From an uncultured Lentisphaeria bacterium (GTDB lineage Bacteria; Verrucomicrobiota; Lentisphaeria; Victivallales; UBA1829): DNA of 64,000 nucleotides. Positions 33,419-41,397 of this stretch are shown in pieces (positions within the stretch are counted from its first letter, which is position 1; every line of letters starts with the position of its first letter). Both the position numbers and the translations under genes were made by a program. The notes under the pieces were generated by a model. That model was not told where the DNA came from and did no database searches. It saw only the letters and a program-made list of their open reading frames with translations. The stretch covers positions 18,766 through 82,765 of the forward strand of contig CAJKAR010000019.1 in assembly GCA_905197955.1 (NCBI GenBank), in the 5' to 3' direction.

Positions 33419-34009
33419 ATGAACAAATCAAATGCGATTCCGGATGTTCCGGCGATTGGAGCGAATCTGCACAAAGAGCGAAGACGCCGTCAGCTTTCAC
33501 TGGCGGAACTGGCGGCATCCAGCGGAATTTCAAAGGCAATGCTCTCTCAGATCGAAAGCGACAAAGTCAATCCGACAATCGCCACCATGTGGAAAATCGC
33601 ACACGCTCTGAATATCGAACTGGAGACTCTGATTTCCGGAGAAGCTGCCCGAAAAAGAAAATTCGAAGTTGTTAGAAAAGCGGATATTGTTTCCCTTTCC
33701 ACGGATCGCTCGGGAGCCGTCTTCCATGTACTCTCGCCGAGTTCCATGGCGGAGGATCTGGAGCTCTACCGTCTCGAAATGGAACCGGGATGCATTCATC
33801 GTTCCCAGGCACACGCCAAGGGAACCGAAGAGTTTTTGAATCTGCTGGAAGGACGGGTGAAAATCTCTGCCGGAGAGGTCTCCGCAATCCTCGAAAAAGG
33901 GGACTTCATCATGTTCCAGAGCGATGTCGATCATGCCATCGAAAACCTTGCCGAAACAAAAGCCGATTTATTCATGGTTGTCCGCTTCATCCGGAATGAA
34001 CAACGCTAA
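33419..34009 (+). CDS. XRE-family HTH regulator with C-terminal cupin sensor
   Basis: 196 aa. The HTH_3 domain lies at residues about 12-70 (LSLAELAASSGISKAMLSQIESDKVNPTIATMWKIA), and a cupin_2 domain at about 110-190 (MEPGCIHRSQAHAKGTEEFLNLLEGRVKI, EKGDFIMFQSDVDHAIEN). His and Glu residues in HRSQAHAKGTEE could bind metal or ligand. This architecture (PuuR/SutR-like) usually represses small-molecule catabolism. AAAAGG lies 8 bases before the ATG. A row of hairpins follows the gene. Confidence 0.9.
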   Translation: MNKSNAIPDVPAIGANLHKERRRRQLSLAELAASSGISKAMLSQIESDKVNPTIATMWKIAHALNIELETLISGEAARKRKFEVVRKADIVSLSTDRSGAVFHVLSPSSMAEDLELYRLEMEPGCIHRSQAHAKGTEEFLNLLEGRVKISAGEVSAILEKGDFIMFQSDVDHAIENLAETKADLFMVVRFIRNEQR

Positions 34010-34031
34010 GAAAAATCCTTAAAAATTTACG

Positions 34032-34184
34032 GAAAAATGCGCAGGCATTTTTCTCGGGTCAAGGACGATGTCCTTGTCGCGGTCCAGCGGCGAGACGCTG
34101 GCCGTGCAACGCACGGAATCTTCATAAAAAAGAAAAAATGCGAGAGAAGCAAACCGCTTTGAAAAGCGGTTCTTCTCCTCTCGC
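34032..34184. repeat. Array of five adjacent DNA hairpins (locus A)
   Basis: Five stems almost end to end. 1) GAAAAATGC/GCATTTTTC 34032-34053. 2) CAAGGAC/GTCCTTG 34060-34076, 3-nt loop. 3) CCAGCG/CGCTGG 34084-34101. 4) CCGTGC/GCACGG 34102-34116, 3-nt loop. 5) A compound stem 34140-34184, in which outer GCGAGAG/CTCTCGC and GAAG/CTTC enclose AACCGCTTT/AAAGCGGTT. None is followed by a T-tract, so they are not a set of terminators. The arrangement recurs at 61.07 kb with different stem sequences. Possibly a non-autonomous mobile element or a structured RNA. Confidence 0.75.
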
Positions 34185-34213
34185 GCTCTCCACTTTCCCT
34201 AAACTTTTCCACC

Positions 34214-34236
34214 GCCTTTGCGTTTCTCGCAAAGGC
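34214..34236. repeat. Further hairpin near the end of the hairpin region
   Basis: GCCTTTGCG (34214-34222) and CGCAAAGGC (34228-34236): perfect 9-bp stem with 5-nt loop. It lies between array A and the transporter terminator. Confidence 0.6.
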
Positions 34237-34250
34237 TCAAAAATAGAAAT

Positions 34251-34287
34251 AAAAAGGCCCCTGATTCAGCAACAGGAATCAGAGGCC
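34251..34287 (-). terminator. Intrinsic terminator of the EIIA-CBS/transporter operon
   Basis: On the minus strand GGCCTCTGATTC and GAATCAGGGGCC (plus-strand 34256-34287) form a stem of 12 positions with one G-U, 8-nt loop, followed by five T (34251-34255). It lies about 25 bp beyond the transporter stop codon. Confidence 0.9.
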
Positions 34288-34310
34288 TATCGTTTTTCAT
34301 CCGGCGTATT

Positions 34311-35873
34311 TTACAAGGCAAAATAGCGGATGGTTATGTAGATAGAGGAGAGGATCAGTGCATAAATCGTGACCGGCACACCATACATGGCGAAGCGCTT
34401 GAAGGAGATCTGCTCGCCAGCCTGCTGAGCCAGTCCGACCACCACCAGATTCGCCGCAGCACCGAACAGCGTGAAGTTACCGCCGAGACAGAGCGCCAGC
34501 GCCACACCCCACCACATAAGATGCTCCAGCGGAACATTGCCCTGAAATACAGGAACCGTCTTCATGAATGCCATGATGATCGTAACCGCAACCGCAGTAA
34601 ACGAAACATTGTTGATGATGGCCACCGCCAGTCCGCAGATCCACATCATGGTCAGAATAATCAGCAGAGGATGCCAGGAAGCCGTAAAGTGAAGATAACT
34701 GCCCAGTTTCTCCATAACCCCTGCATAATCAGCCCCCTGCACAATGATGAACAATCCCATGAAGAAGAAGAGGGTTCCCCATTCGATTTTCTCCAGCATC
34801 TGATCCACATTCACCTTGCAGATCGTCAGACAAAGCGCCGCACCGGTCATGGCAACAACACTCGGCTGAATTCCGAACACACCGTGAACAAGAAAACCAA
34901 CAATAGTCAGCAGCATGACAATTCCGGCTTTTTTCAGAGTGACCGGATCGGTAATGGAAGTTTTCTCATCCATTTCCATGATCTTGGCTCTCTGCTCCAC
35001 CGTGACCGTCATGTGCTTGCTGTAGTGGAAATAGAGGAACGCACAGTACCCAAGCAGAAGCAGCACAATGAACGGAGCCAGATTAATCAGGAACGCCATG
35101 AAGTTGAGTCCGACCATGGAACCGATCAGCAGGTTCGGCGGATCACCGATCAGGGTTGCCGTACCGCCGATGTTCGATGCCATCGTCTCGGCAAGAATAA
35201 ACGGCACGGGAGAGACTTTCATCTGCGAGGAGACAACAAAGGTTACAGGCACCACAAGGAGAACTGTCGTCACATTGTCAAGGAAGGCGGAGAGAAACGC
35301 CGTTGCCAGGACCAGAAGGATCATGGTCCGCGCGGGCTGTCCTTTCGCAAATTTGACCGATTTGATCGCAATGTACTGGAAAAGTCCTGTTTTACTCAGG
35401 ATATTGACCATGACCATCATACCGGCAAGAGTGAAAATCACGTCGAAGTTCACATACTTGGAATAGCTGTCGAGCTTTTCATATTTCTCGACCGTCTCCA
35501 GCTCCGCTGATTTCACCGCATTGCTGATCTGCTTCGGAGTTTCCGGAAGTTTGACCGCTTTTCCGGTTTCAGCCGCTTTTTCCACTTTCATGGTAACAGC
35601 GGCAGGCGCACCTTTGGCAGGATCCGGCGTCTGCGGAGCAGATTCTTCGTGATGCCCAACCGGAAGCACGAAGAGAAGCATCAGCGCGGAACCGACCAGC
35701 ACCGCAGCCGTTTTATGAATTTTTTCCGTGGCAATCAGAACGAATGTGGCGACAAAAATAATCGCAGCCGCCCAGAAACGGAACGTGGAATCGGCTCCAT
35801 CCGCGGAAGCCAGCAGGGGAGAGAGTGTTTCAAACAGATTTTGCTGCATAAAAAAAGTCGTAAGGCAGGACAT
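34311..35873 (-). CDS. ArsB/NhaD/P-protein-type ion transporter (IT superfamily)
   Basis: 520 aa with 11-12 predicted helices. The family hallmark GGTATLIGDPPNLLIGS follows FLDNVTTVLLVVPVTF. The second half repeats the pattern with INNVSFTAVAVTIIM and GGNFTLFGAAANLVV. These features fit NhaD-type Na+/H+ antiporters or related anion (arsenite, dicarboxylate) transporters; the substrate cannot be fixed. An unusual charged loop of about 80 residues (about 75-155, rich in Lys/Glu/Pro) is inserted after helix 2. It lies 6 bp after the EIIA-CBS gene, whose 3' end supplies its ribosome binding site, so the two are translationally linked. Confidence 0.85.
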   Translation of the reverse strand: MSCLTTFFMQQNLFETLSPLLASADGADSTFRFWAAAIIFVATFVLIATEKIHKTAAVLVGSALMLLFVLPVGHHEESAPQTPDPAKGAPAAVTMKVEKAAETGKAVKLPETPKQISNAVKSAELETVEKYEKLDSYSKYVNFDVIFTLAGMMVMVNILSKTGLFQYIAIKSVKFAKGQPARTMILLVLATAFLSAFLDNVTTVLLVVPVTFVVSSQMKVSPVPFILAETMASNIGGTATLIGDPPNLLIGSMVGLNFMAFLINLAPFIVLLLLGYCAFLYFHYSKHMTVTVEQRAKIMEMDEKTSITDPVTLKKAGIVMLLTIVGFLVHGVFGIQPSVVAMTGAALCLTICKVNVDQMLEKIEWGTLFFFMGLFIIVQGADYAGVMEKLGSYLHFTASWHPLLIILTMMWICGLAVAIINNVSFTAVAVTIIMAFMKTVPVFQGNVPLEHLMWWGVALALCLGGNFTLFGAAANLVVVGLAQQAGEQISFKRFAMYGVPVTIYALILSSIYITIRYFAL

Positions 35874-35879
35874 AATTGC

Positions 35880-36794
35880 TTAACCTCGGAGTACATTGGT
35901 TACCAGTTCGATATAAGTGATGATGCCGCAGAGTTTCTGCTGCTTGTCAACAACCATCAGGGAGGGGAGAGAATTCTTGACGATATTGACTGTCAACTGG
36001 AACAGCGGTACATCCGGAGAAATCGTATGCTTTGGAACACTCATCACGTCCTTCACGAGCAGTTTCCGTTCCTCTTTCAGGAGATTTTCAAACGGTTCAA
36101 ACTGATTCAGGAACGTCAGGTTCTCCAGCATCATAATGTATTCCGGAATGGCTCTCCGGACGATGGCTTCGCAGGAAATCACTCCTTTCAGAATACCATT
36201 TTCATCGAGAACGGGGATTTCCATGCGCTGCTCCTCGGAAAGAGCATCCAGAGCGGAACTCAGGGTATCTTCCGGCCGGACAAAACGCGGATTTTTCAGC
36301 ATGACATCTTCCGCAGTCAGCGTATGTTTCACCTCCACCCGATCCTGAGTGAGAATATCCAGAAAATCCTTCGGGGAACCGGAAGCGATCAGCTTGTCCA
36401 AAGCTCCGGGATTCGAAAGGAAGTATTTGGAAAACGCCGCAAGAGATTTCAGATAAATAACAGAAGTGGTCTCGGAAATCATGCAGCAGACAATCAGTTT
36501 TGTCGGGGTCTTGTCATCCGGCTTCAGCTTGACCGGATTCTTCAGGATGCCGATTCCAATATCGAGGTCCTGCAGATCAGGATGACGCATGTGCGGAAAT
36601 GCAAAACCGCTGTCGTAAATGATGCCGTAGGCGTCTTCGCGATCCATCATTTCCTTGGCAGCTTCCGCCGGGGGAACCGGCAGTTTGACCATCTTCGACA
36701 TTTTCGTCAGAAGATTCGTGTAGAGTTCGGAGCGATCCGCTCCCTCGAGATTGAAAAAGATCAGGCTCTGGTTCAAAAGCGATGACAGTTTCAT
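35880..36794 (-). CDS. PTS EIIA (fructose/nitrogen-type) fused to CBS domains
   Basis: 304 aa. Residues 1-150 are an EIIA-type domain with the phosphorylatable His in GFAFPHMRHPD (H68; usual context IAxPHxR). Residues about 155-300 hold a CBS pair (HTLTAEDVMLKNPRFV, MEIPVLDENGILKGVI, LLVKDVMSVPKHTISP, SLMVVDKQQKLCGIITYIEL). No sugar EIIB/EIIC is nearby. As the upstream partner of an ion transporter it looks like a regulatory, PtsN-like protein that senses phosphorylation and nucleotides to control the transporter. That role is inference. GGGAGATAGAA precedes the ATG. Confidence 0.85.
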   Translation of the reverse strand: MKLSSLLNQSLIFFNLEGADRSELYTNLLTKMSKMVKLPVPPAEAAKEMMDREDAYGIIYDSGFAFPHMRHPDLQDLDIGIGILKNPVKLKPDDKTPTKLIVCCMISETTSVIYLKSLAAFSKYFLSNPGALDKLIASGSPKDFLDILTQDRVEVKHTLTAEDVMLKNPRFVRPEDTLSSALDALSEEQRMEIPVLDENGILKGVISCEAIVRRAIPEYIMMLENLTFLNQFEPFENLLKEERKLLVKDVMSVPKHTISPDVPLFQLTVNIVKNSLPSLMVVDKQQKLCGIITYIELVTNVLRG

Positions 36795-36818
36795 TTCTAT
36801 CTCCCGGGTTAAAGGTTA

Positions 36819-36834
36819 CTCAATATAAATTGAG
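36819..36834. promoter_or_regulatory. Palindrome in the EIIA-CBS promoter region
   Basis: CTCAATATAAATTGAG: perfect 6-bp arms around ATAA. On the minus strand it contains a TATATT that could serve as the -10 box of the EIIA-CBS operon, so a bound protein would cover the promoter. The -35 match is weak. Confidence 0.45.
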
Positions 36835-36838
36835 GCGT

Positions 36839-36860
36839 CGGAACGGTTGAGTCCGTTCCG
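36839..36860 (-). terminator. Hairpin between trpS and the EIIA-CBS gene
   Basis: CGGAACGG (36839-36846) and CCGTTCCG (36853-36860) form a perfect 8-bp stem with 6-nt loop, 26 bp after the trpS stop codon on the minus strand. No T-run. Probable 3' end of the ileS-trpS transcript. Confidence 0.5.
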
Positions 36861-36885
36861 GCTCCTGTAAAAGAGAAGAGCAGTC

Positions 36886-37854
36886 TTATGCCAGACCAAC
36901 CCGTTCCCGTACTGTTTTCATTGTCTTGACTGCTTCCGCACGGGCCTTTTCCGCTCCGGCTTTCAGGACGCTGTGCACATAGCCAGGATCCGCGAGCAGT
37001 TCCTCTCTCCGCTTGCGCATGGGAGCAAAAAATTCCATATACGCTTCGAAAAGAGCCTGTTTGGCATGTCCGTATCCGTAATTTCCCGCCAGATACCGGG
37101 CACGCATCTCCTCCACCTGCGCAGGCGAGGCAAACAGTTTATATAGCTGGAAGACACTGCAGGTATCGGGATCCTTCGGCTCCTCCATGCCTTTTGAATC
37201 GGTTTTGATCGACATGAATTTCTTCCGTGCCGCCTTTTCCGTCTCAAAGAAAATCTCAATGGTGTTGTTGTAGCTCTTGGACATCTTCTGTCCGTCAAGT
37301 CCGGGAATCACAGCAACACTCTCGGAGATCTTCTCTTCCGGAATGACAAACGTGTCCCCATACGTCTGGTTGAACTTGATCGCAATGTCGCGCGTCATCT
37401 CCAGATGTTGCTTCTGGTCTTTTCCGACCGGAACCAGATTCGACTGGTAGATCAGAATATCCGACGCCATCAGCACCGGATACGAAAAAAGTCCATTGTT
37501 CGGCGTAAAACCTTTTGCAATCTTGTCCTTGTAGCTGTGCGCACGTTCCAGAAAACCAAGTCCGACAATATTGTTCAGAATCCAGGTGAGTTCGCACACT
37601 TCCGGCACATCCGACTGCCGGAAGAACACCGTCTTCTCCGGATCAATTCCGCAGGCGAGAAAATCGACCGCAAGACGCATGATCCGGGATCGGAGATCCT
37701 CCGGCTTCGGATTCGTGGTCAGTGAGTGGTAATCCGCAATGAACAGATAATCCTCACCCTCGTTCTGAAGGTCGATGCACTGCTTCATCGCTCCAAAATA
37801 ATTTCCGATGTGCGGAATGCCCGATGGCTGGATTCCGGAAAGAATTCTTTTCAT
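36886..37854 (-). CDS. trpS: Tryptophan--tRNA ligase
   Basis: Class I aminoacyl-tRNA synthetase, 322 aa, bacterial length. The HIGH-equivalent PHIGNYFGAM begins near residue 14, YLFIADYHSLTT follows, and KMSKSYNNTIEIF is the KMSKS loop near 190. ILSGIQPSG at the N-terminus is diagnostic of TrpRS. Downstream of ileS by 53 bp that contain two hairpins; likely co-transcribed. AAGG in GAATGAAGGTTCTAAC serves as ribosome binding site. Confidence 0.95.
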   Translation of the reverse strand: MKRILSGIQPSGIPHIGNYFGAMKQCIDLQNEGEDYLFIADYHSLTTNPKPEDLRSRIMRLAVDFLACGIDPEKTVFFRQSDVPEVCELTWILNNIVGLGFLERAHSYKDKIAKGFTPNNGLFSYPVLMASDILIYQSNLVPVGKDQKQHLEMTRDIAIKFNQTYGDTFVIPEEKISESVAVIPGLDGQKMSKSYNNTIEIFFETEKAARKKFMSIKTDSKGMEEPKDPDTCSVFQLYKLFASPAQVEEMRARYLAGNYGYGHAKQALFEAYMEFFAPMRKRREELLADPGYVHSVLKAGAEKARAEAVKTMKTVRERVGLA

Positions 37855-37864
37855 GTTAGAACCT

Positions 37865-37903
37865 TCATTCTGTTGAATGAGGGACGGGAAAAATTTCCCG
37901 TCC
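37865..37903 (-). promoter_or_regulatory. Two hairpins in the ileS-trpS intercistronic gap
   Basis: GGACGGGAAA/TTTCCCGTCC (37882-37903; 10-bp perfect arms, 2-nt gap) lies just after the ileS stop. TCATTC/GAATGA (37865-37880) lies immediately before the trpS ribosome binding site. Read on the minus strand they could attenuate readthrough and limit access to the trpS start. Confidence 0.5.
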
Positions 37904-37907
37904 GCCG

Positions 37908-40900
37908 TTATTTTTTCAATGCAATCCGGCAGGAGTGTCCGTTCAGGTCGCAGTCCGAGGCAAGCAGAGAATCCGCAACTTCTCCTTTTTCAACCGTTTC
38001 CGCCAGTGTTTCCGTGCAGATGTAGGTACGGAAGGCATTCAGAGCCTCTTCCACCGCCGCATCGGAAACATAGTGAAGCGTGATCCGGTCCGAAACTTCC
38101 AGATTTGCCTCTTTACGCATATTCTGCACTTTGCTGACAAATTCACGGGCAATGCCTTCCTGAATCAGTTCCGGAGTCAGAGCCGTATCAAGCGCAAGCG
38201 TAATGCCATGTTCCGTGGCAACGGTCACGCCCTCTTTCTCGGCGCGGTTGACGCAGAGATCCTGCACGGTCAGCGCGATTTTTCCATCCGGAAGCTCCAG
38301 ATCGACCGTTCCGCCCTGTTCCATCGTCCGGATTTCCGCCGGGGAAAGCCGGGCGATCAGCGCCGCAGCCTGTTTCATCCGCGCTCCGAGCTTCGGCCCG
38401 AGCACTTTGAAGTTGGCTTTCGCGGAAAGATCCACAAGTCCGTCGTCGGAATCCTGAACAACGATCTGTTTGACGTTCAGTTCCTCGGAGATGATGTCGG
38501 ATGTTTCCGAGAGCATCTTCCGCACTTCCGGATCGGCGGCAACCAGGATCGCTTTCGAAAGCGGCTGGCGGATCTTCAGATTCTTCTGCGTCCGCAGGAA
38601 ACGGCCGAGCGAAACCGCGTTCATGGTGCTCTCCATCTGCTTGTCGAGATAGGGATCGCGCCGATGAGTATCGGACTCCGGATAGTCGCAGAGATGAACC
38701 GATTCCGGCATATCCTCCGTCCGCAGTCCCCGGTAGATCACTTCGGTGATGTACGGAATGAACGGCGCCGCGCATTTCGTAAAGGTAATCAGCACATAAT
38801 AAAGGGTGGAATAGGCATCCAGCTTGTCATTGTCGTTCTGGCTCTTCCAGAAGCGCCGGCGGCTCCGGCGGATGTACCAGTTGGTCAGGTCTTCCACAAA
38901 CTTTTCAAAACGGTTTGCCGCCTTCTGGAGGTGATAGGTGTCCATCGCCTCGCGAATCTCCGTGACCATATCCGCCAGAGAAGAGAGAATCCAGCGGTCC
39001 AGCGGATTTGCCGGGTGTTCCGGTGCTTTGAGTCCGCCTTTCGGGGGCTCCCAGTTGTCCACGTTCGCGTAGGTGGTGAAGAAGCTGTACGAGTTCCAGA
39101 TCGGCAGCATCACGCCGCGCAGGACCTCTTTGATTCCTTCCTCCGAAAAGCGCAGGTCCTCGGCCCGGACCACGGGAGAACCAAGCAGGAACAGACGCAG
39201 AGCATCGGCTCCGTAGGTGTTGACCACATACATCGGATCCGGATAGTTCTTTTTGCGCTTGGACATCTTCTGTCCGTCTTCGGCAAGAATCATGCCGTTG
39301 ACGACCACATGTTTTGCAGGAGGCTGTCCGAAAAGCGCGGAAGAAAGAACCGTCAGAGTATAGAACCATCCGCGGGTCTGATCCTGACCTTCCGCAATGA
39401 AGTCGGCGGGGAAATTCGCCTCGAATCTCTCCTTGTTCGCAAACGGATAGTGTTTCTGCGCATACGGCATGGATCCGCTTTCGAACCAGCAGTCGAGCAC
39501 TTCCGGAACACGCTTCAGAATGGTGCCGTTTGCGGTTTTGATCTCCACATTGTCAACGTAATGCTTGTGAATATCCTCGAATTTCCGCCCGGTGAGCTGT
39601 TCGAGTTCCGCAACGGATCCGACGCAGACCGCTTCACCGGTCTCCTTGTTGCGCCAGATCGGCAGCGGACAACCCCAGTAACGGTTGCGACTGATCGCCC
39701 AGTCGCGCGCATTCTCCAGCCATTTGCCGAAGCGTCCTTCCTTGATGTGTTCGGGAACCCAGGACATCTGCGCATTGGAGTTCAGCATCCGCTCCTTGAT
39801 CCGGTCGATCCGGACAAACCAGGTGGAGACCGCCTTGTAGATCAGCGGCGAATCGTCGCGCCAGCAGTGCGGATAGTTGTGCTTGATCGTGCCGCGGTGA
39901 ATGAGTTTGCCCTCTTCTTTCAGACGGCGGATGATCTCCTTGTCGGCATCCTTGACATAGATTCCCGCGTAATCGGGGATCTCCTTTGTGAATTTGCACT
40001 CGTCGTCGATCGGGCAGACATCCGGAATGTTGTTGGCTTTTCCGGCGATGGCGTCATCCTCTCCGAATCCCGGCGCGATATGAACGATACCCGTGCCGTC
40101 TTCCGTACTGACATAGTCGGCAGTGATGACGCGGAAAGCTCCCTGCGCCTTTTTGTCTGCGAAATAATCGAAGAGCGGTTCATAGGTCATGCCCTTGAGA
40201 TCGGAACCTTTGCAGCGTTCGACAATCTCCGGAAGATTCTTCTTGTAATACGCGGAAAGACGCGCTTCCGCCATGATGTAGAACTCGTTGCCGTCCTTGA
40301 CCTTGACGTAGTCGATGTCGGGCCCCGCGGCAAGCGCCATGTTGGAGGGCAGCGTCCAGGGGGTTGTCGTCCACGCGAGGAAATAGGTGTTCTCCAATCC
40401 ATCGGCCTTGAACCGGATCGTGATGGCGGGATCATCGACTTCCATATAGCCCTGATTCGCCTCGAAGTTGGAAAGCGGCGTAGAACAGCGGGGGCAGTAG
40501 GGGAGGATCTTATAGCCCTCGTAGATCAGTCCGGCATCCCAGAGCTGCTTGAAAACCCACCAGATGGACTCCATGTAATTGCGGTCCATGGTGCGGTAGC
40601 CGTTGCGGAAATCGACCCAGCGGCCCATCCGCTTGACGATGGTCTCCCATTCCGCCGTATAGCGGAGAACAATGCCGCGGCAAGCTTCATTGAATTTGTC
40701 GATTCCGTAGCTTTCGATCTCCTTCTTGCCGGAGAGCTTGAGTTCTTTTTCCATCTCGTATTCGACGGGAAGTCCATGACAGTCCCATCCGAAAGTCCGG
40801 TCGCAGTACTTTCCGCGCATGGTCTGGTAGCGGGGAACGACATCCTTGATGGTTCCGGCGAGAAGATGCCCGTAGTGGGGAAGTCCCGTGGCAAACGGAG

Positions 40901-41039
40901 GTCCGTCGTAGAAAATAAACTCGGGTGCACCGCGACGGTTTTCCCTGGACTTCTCAAATGTATGATTCTCTTCCCAAAACTTCAGCGTCTCTTCCTCCAT
41001 CGCCGCGAAGTTTGCCTGTCCGGAAACTGGCTTGAACAT
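37908..41039 (-). CDS. ileS: Isoleucine--tRNA ligase, long (type 2) form
   Basis: 1043 aa. The HIGH motif is HYGH at residues 55-58 (GLPHYGHLLAG), then TFGWDCHGLPVEYEME, the editing-domain text TTPWTLPSNMALA, CWFESGSMPYAQ, and the KMSKR loop at about 591-595. The length, DGPPFATG...HYGH and C-terminal region without the Cys4 zinc module fit the eukaryote-like IleRS2 class rather than the shorter IleRS1. That class typically tolerates mupirocin. It lies upstream of trpS on the same strand. Confidence 0.95.
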   Translation of the reverse strand: MFKPVSGQANFAAMEEETLKFWEENHTFEKSRENRRGAPEFIFYDGPPFATGLPHYGHLLAGTIKDVVPRYQTMRGKYCDRTFGWDCHGLPVEYEMEKELKLSGKKEIESYGIDKFNEACRGIVLRYTAEWETIVKRMGRWVDFRNGYRTMDRNYMESIWWVFKQLWDAGLIYEGYKILPYCPRCSTPLSNFEANQGYMEVDDPAITIRFKADGLENTYFLAWTTTPWTLPSNMALAAGPDIDYVKVKDGNEFYIMAEARLSAYYKKNLPEIVERCKGSDLKGMTYEPLFDYFADKKAQGAFRVITADYVSTEDGTGIVHIAPGFGEDDAIAGKANNIPDVCPIDDECKFTKEIPDYAGIYVKDADKEIIRRLKEEGKLIHRGTIKHNYPHCWRDDSPLIYKAVSTWFVRIDRIKERMLNSNAQMSWVPEHIKEGRFGKWLENARDWAISRNRYWGCPLPIWRNKETGEAVCVGSVAELEQLTGRKFEDIHKHYVDNVEIKTANGTILKRVPEVLDCWFESGSMPYAQKHYPFANKERFEANFPADFIAEGQDQTRGWFYTLTVLSSALFGQPPAKHVVVNGMILAEDGQKMSKRKKNYPDPMYVVNTYGADALRLFLLGSPVVRAEDLRFSEEGIKEVLRGVMLPIWNSYSFFTTYANVDNWEPPKGGLKAPEHPANPLDRWILSSLADMVTEIREAMDTYHLQKAANRFEKFVEDLTNWYIRRSRRRFWKSQNDNDKLDAYSTLYYVLITFTKCAAPFIPYITEVIYRGLRTEDMPESVHLCDYPESDTHRRDPYLDKQMESTMNAVSLGRFLRTQKNLKIRQPLSKAILVAADPEVRKMLSETSDIISEELNVKQIVVQDSDDGLVDLSAKANFKVLGPKLGARMKQAAALIARLSPAEIRTMEQGGTVDLELPDGKIALTVQDLCVNRAEKEGVTVATEHGITLALDTALTPELIQEGIAREFVSKVQNMRKEANLEVSDRITLHYVSDAAVEEALNAFRTYICTETLAETVEKGEVADSLLASDCDLNGHSCRIALKK

Positions 41040-41397
41040 AGTGTCCTCATCAATTCACATTGGTTTACGTTTCAGAATACCTTATTAATATACATCTTCC
41101 CGTTGTATTTTTACAGTCTGAAACAGATAATTTTACATAAATAAGCGAAAACTCCGGCGTTTCCGGTACAAGAAAACAGATTCCCGGGGAAAAAAGAAAA
41201 ACAGCACCCTATCAAAAGGATGCTGTTTTCCATGAGATTTCTCTTCCTGCCGGATTCTTTCCGTGACGGGGCTTCCATGCGGGAGTTCCGCGTCAAGGAG
41301 TCCATGCGGGGCTCCATCCGGCAATCTTTCCGACCGTTGATCCTCACTTCCGCGGGAAACGGTCGGCAGGAGTGTGTGGAGGATGTGTTTAACGGAG
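41040..41397. other. Intergenic region ileS to ketopantoate reductase-like gene
   Basis: 358 bases. Plus-strand 41040-41110 is AT-rich and must contain the ileS promoter (TATATT read on the minus strand near 41090, weak -35). 41190-41229 holds a terminator. The remaining 41235-41397 codes for nothing I can support. Confidence 0.5.
41190..41229 (-). terminator. Intrinsic terminator of the GH1/reductase genes
   Basis: Read on the minus strand, AAAACAGCATCC pairs with GGGTGCTGTTTT (G-U pairs form only in this orientation), followed by the T-rich TCTTTTTT. Plus-strand arms are 41198-41209 and 41218-41229. It lies about 170 bp after the reductase stop codon. Confidence 0.75.

Noticed and set aside
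34218..35510. 430-codon plus-strand frame opposite the ArsB/NhaD-type gene
   Set aside because: Antisense mirror; His/Gln/Arg-rich and overlapping the terminator.
37935..41144. 1069-codon open frame antisense to the whole ileS gene
   Set aside because: Covers a certain housekeeping gene base for base in a complementary phase; same codon-usage artefact. Similar mirrors cover gpmI (51288-53036), yifB (44733-46331) and the CorC gene (16303-17916).
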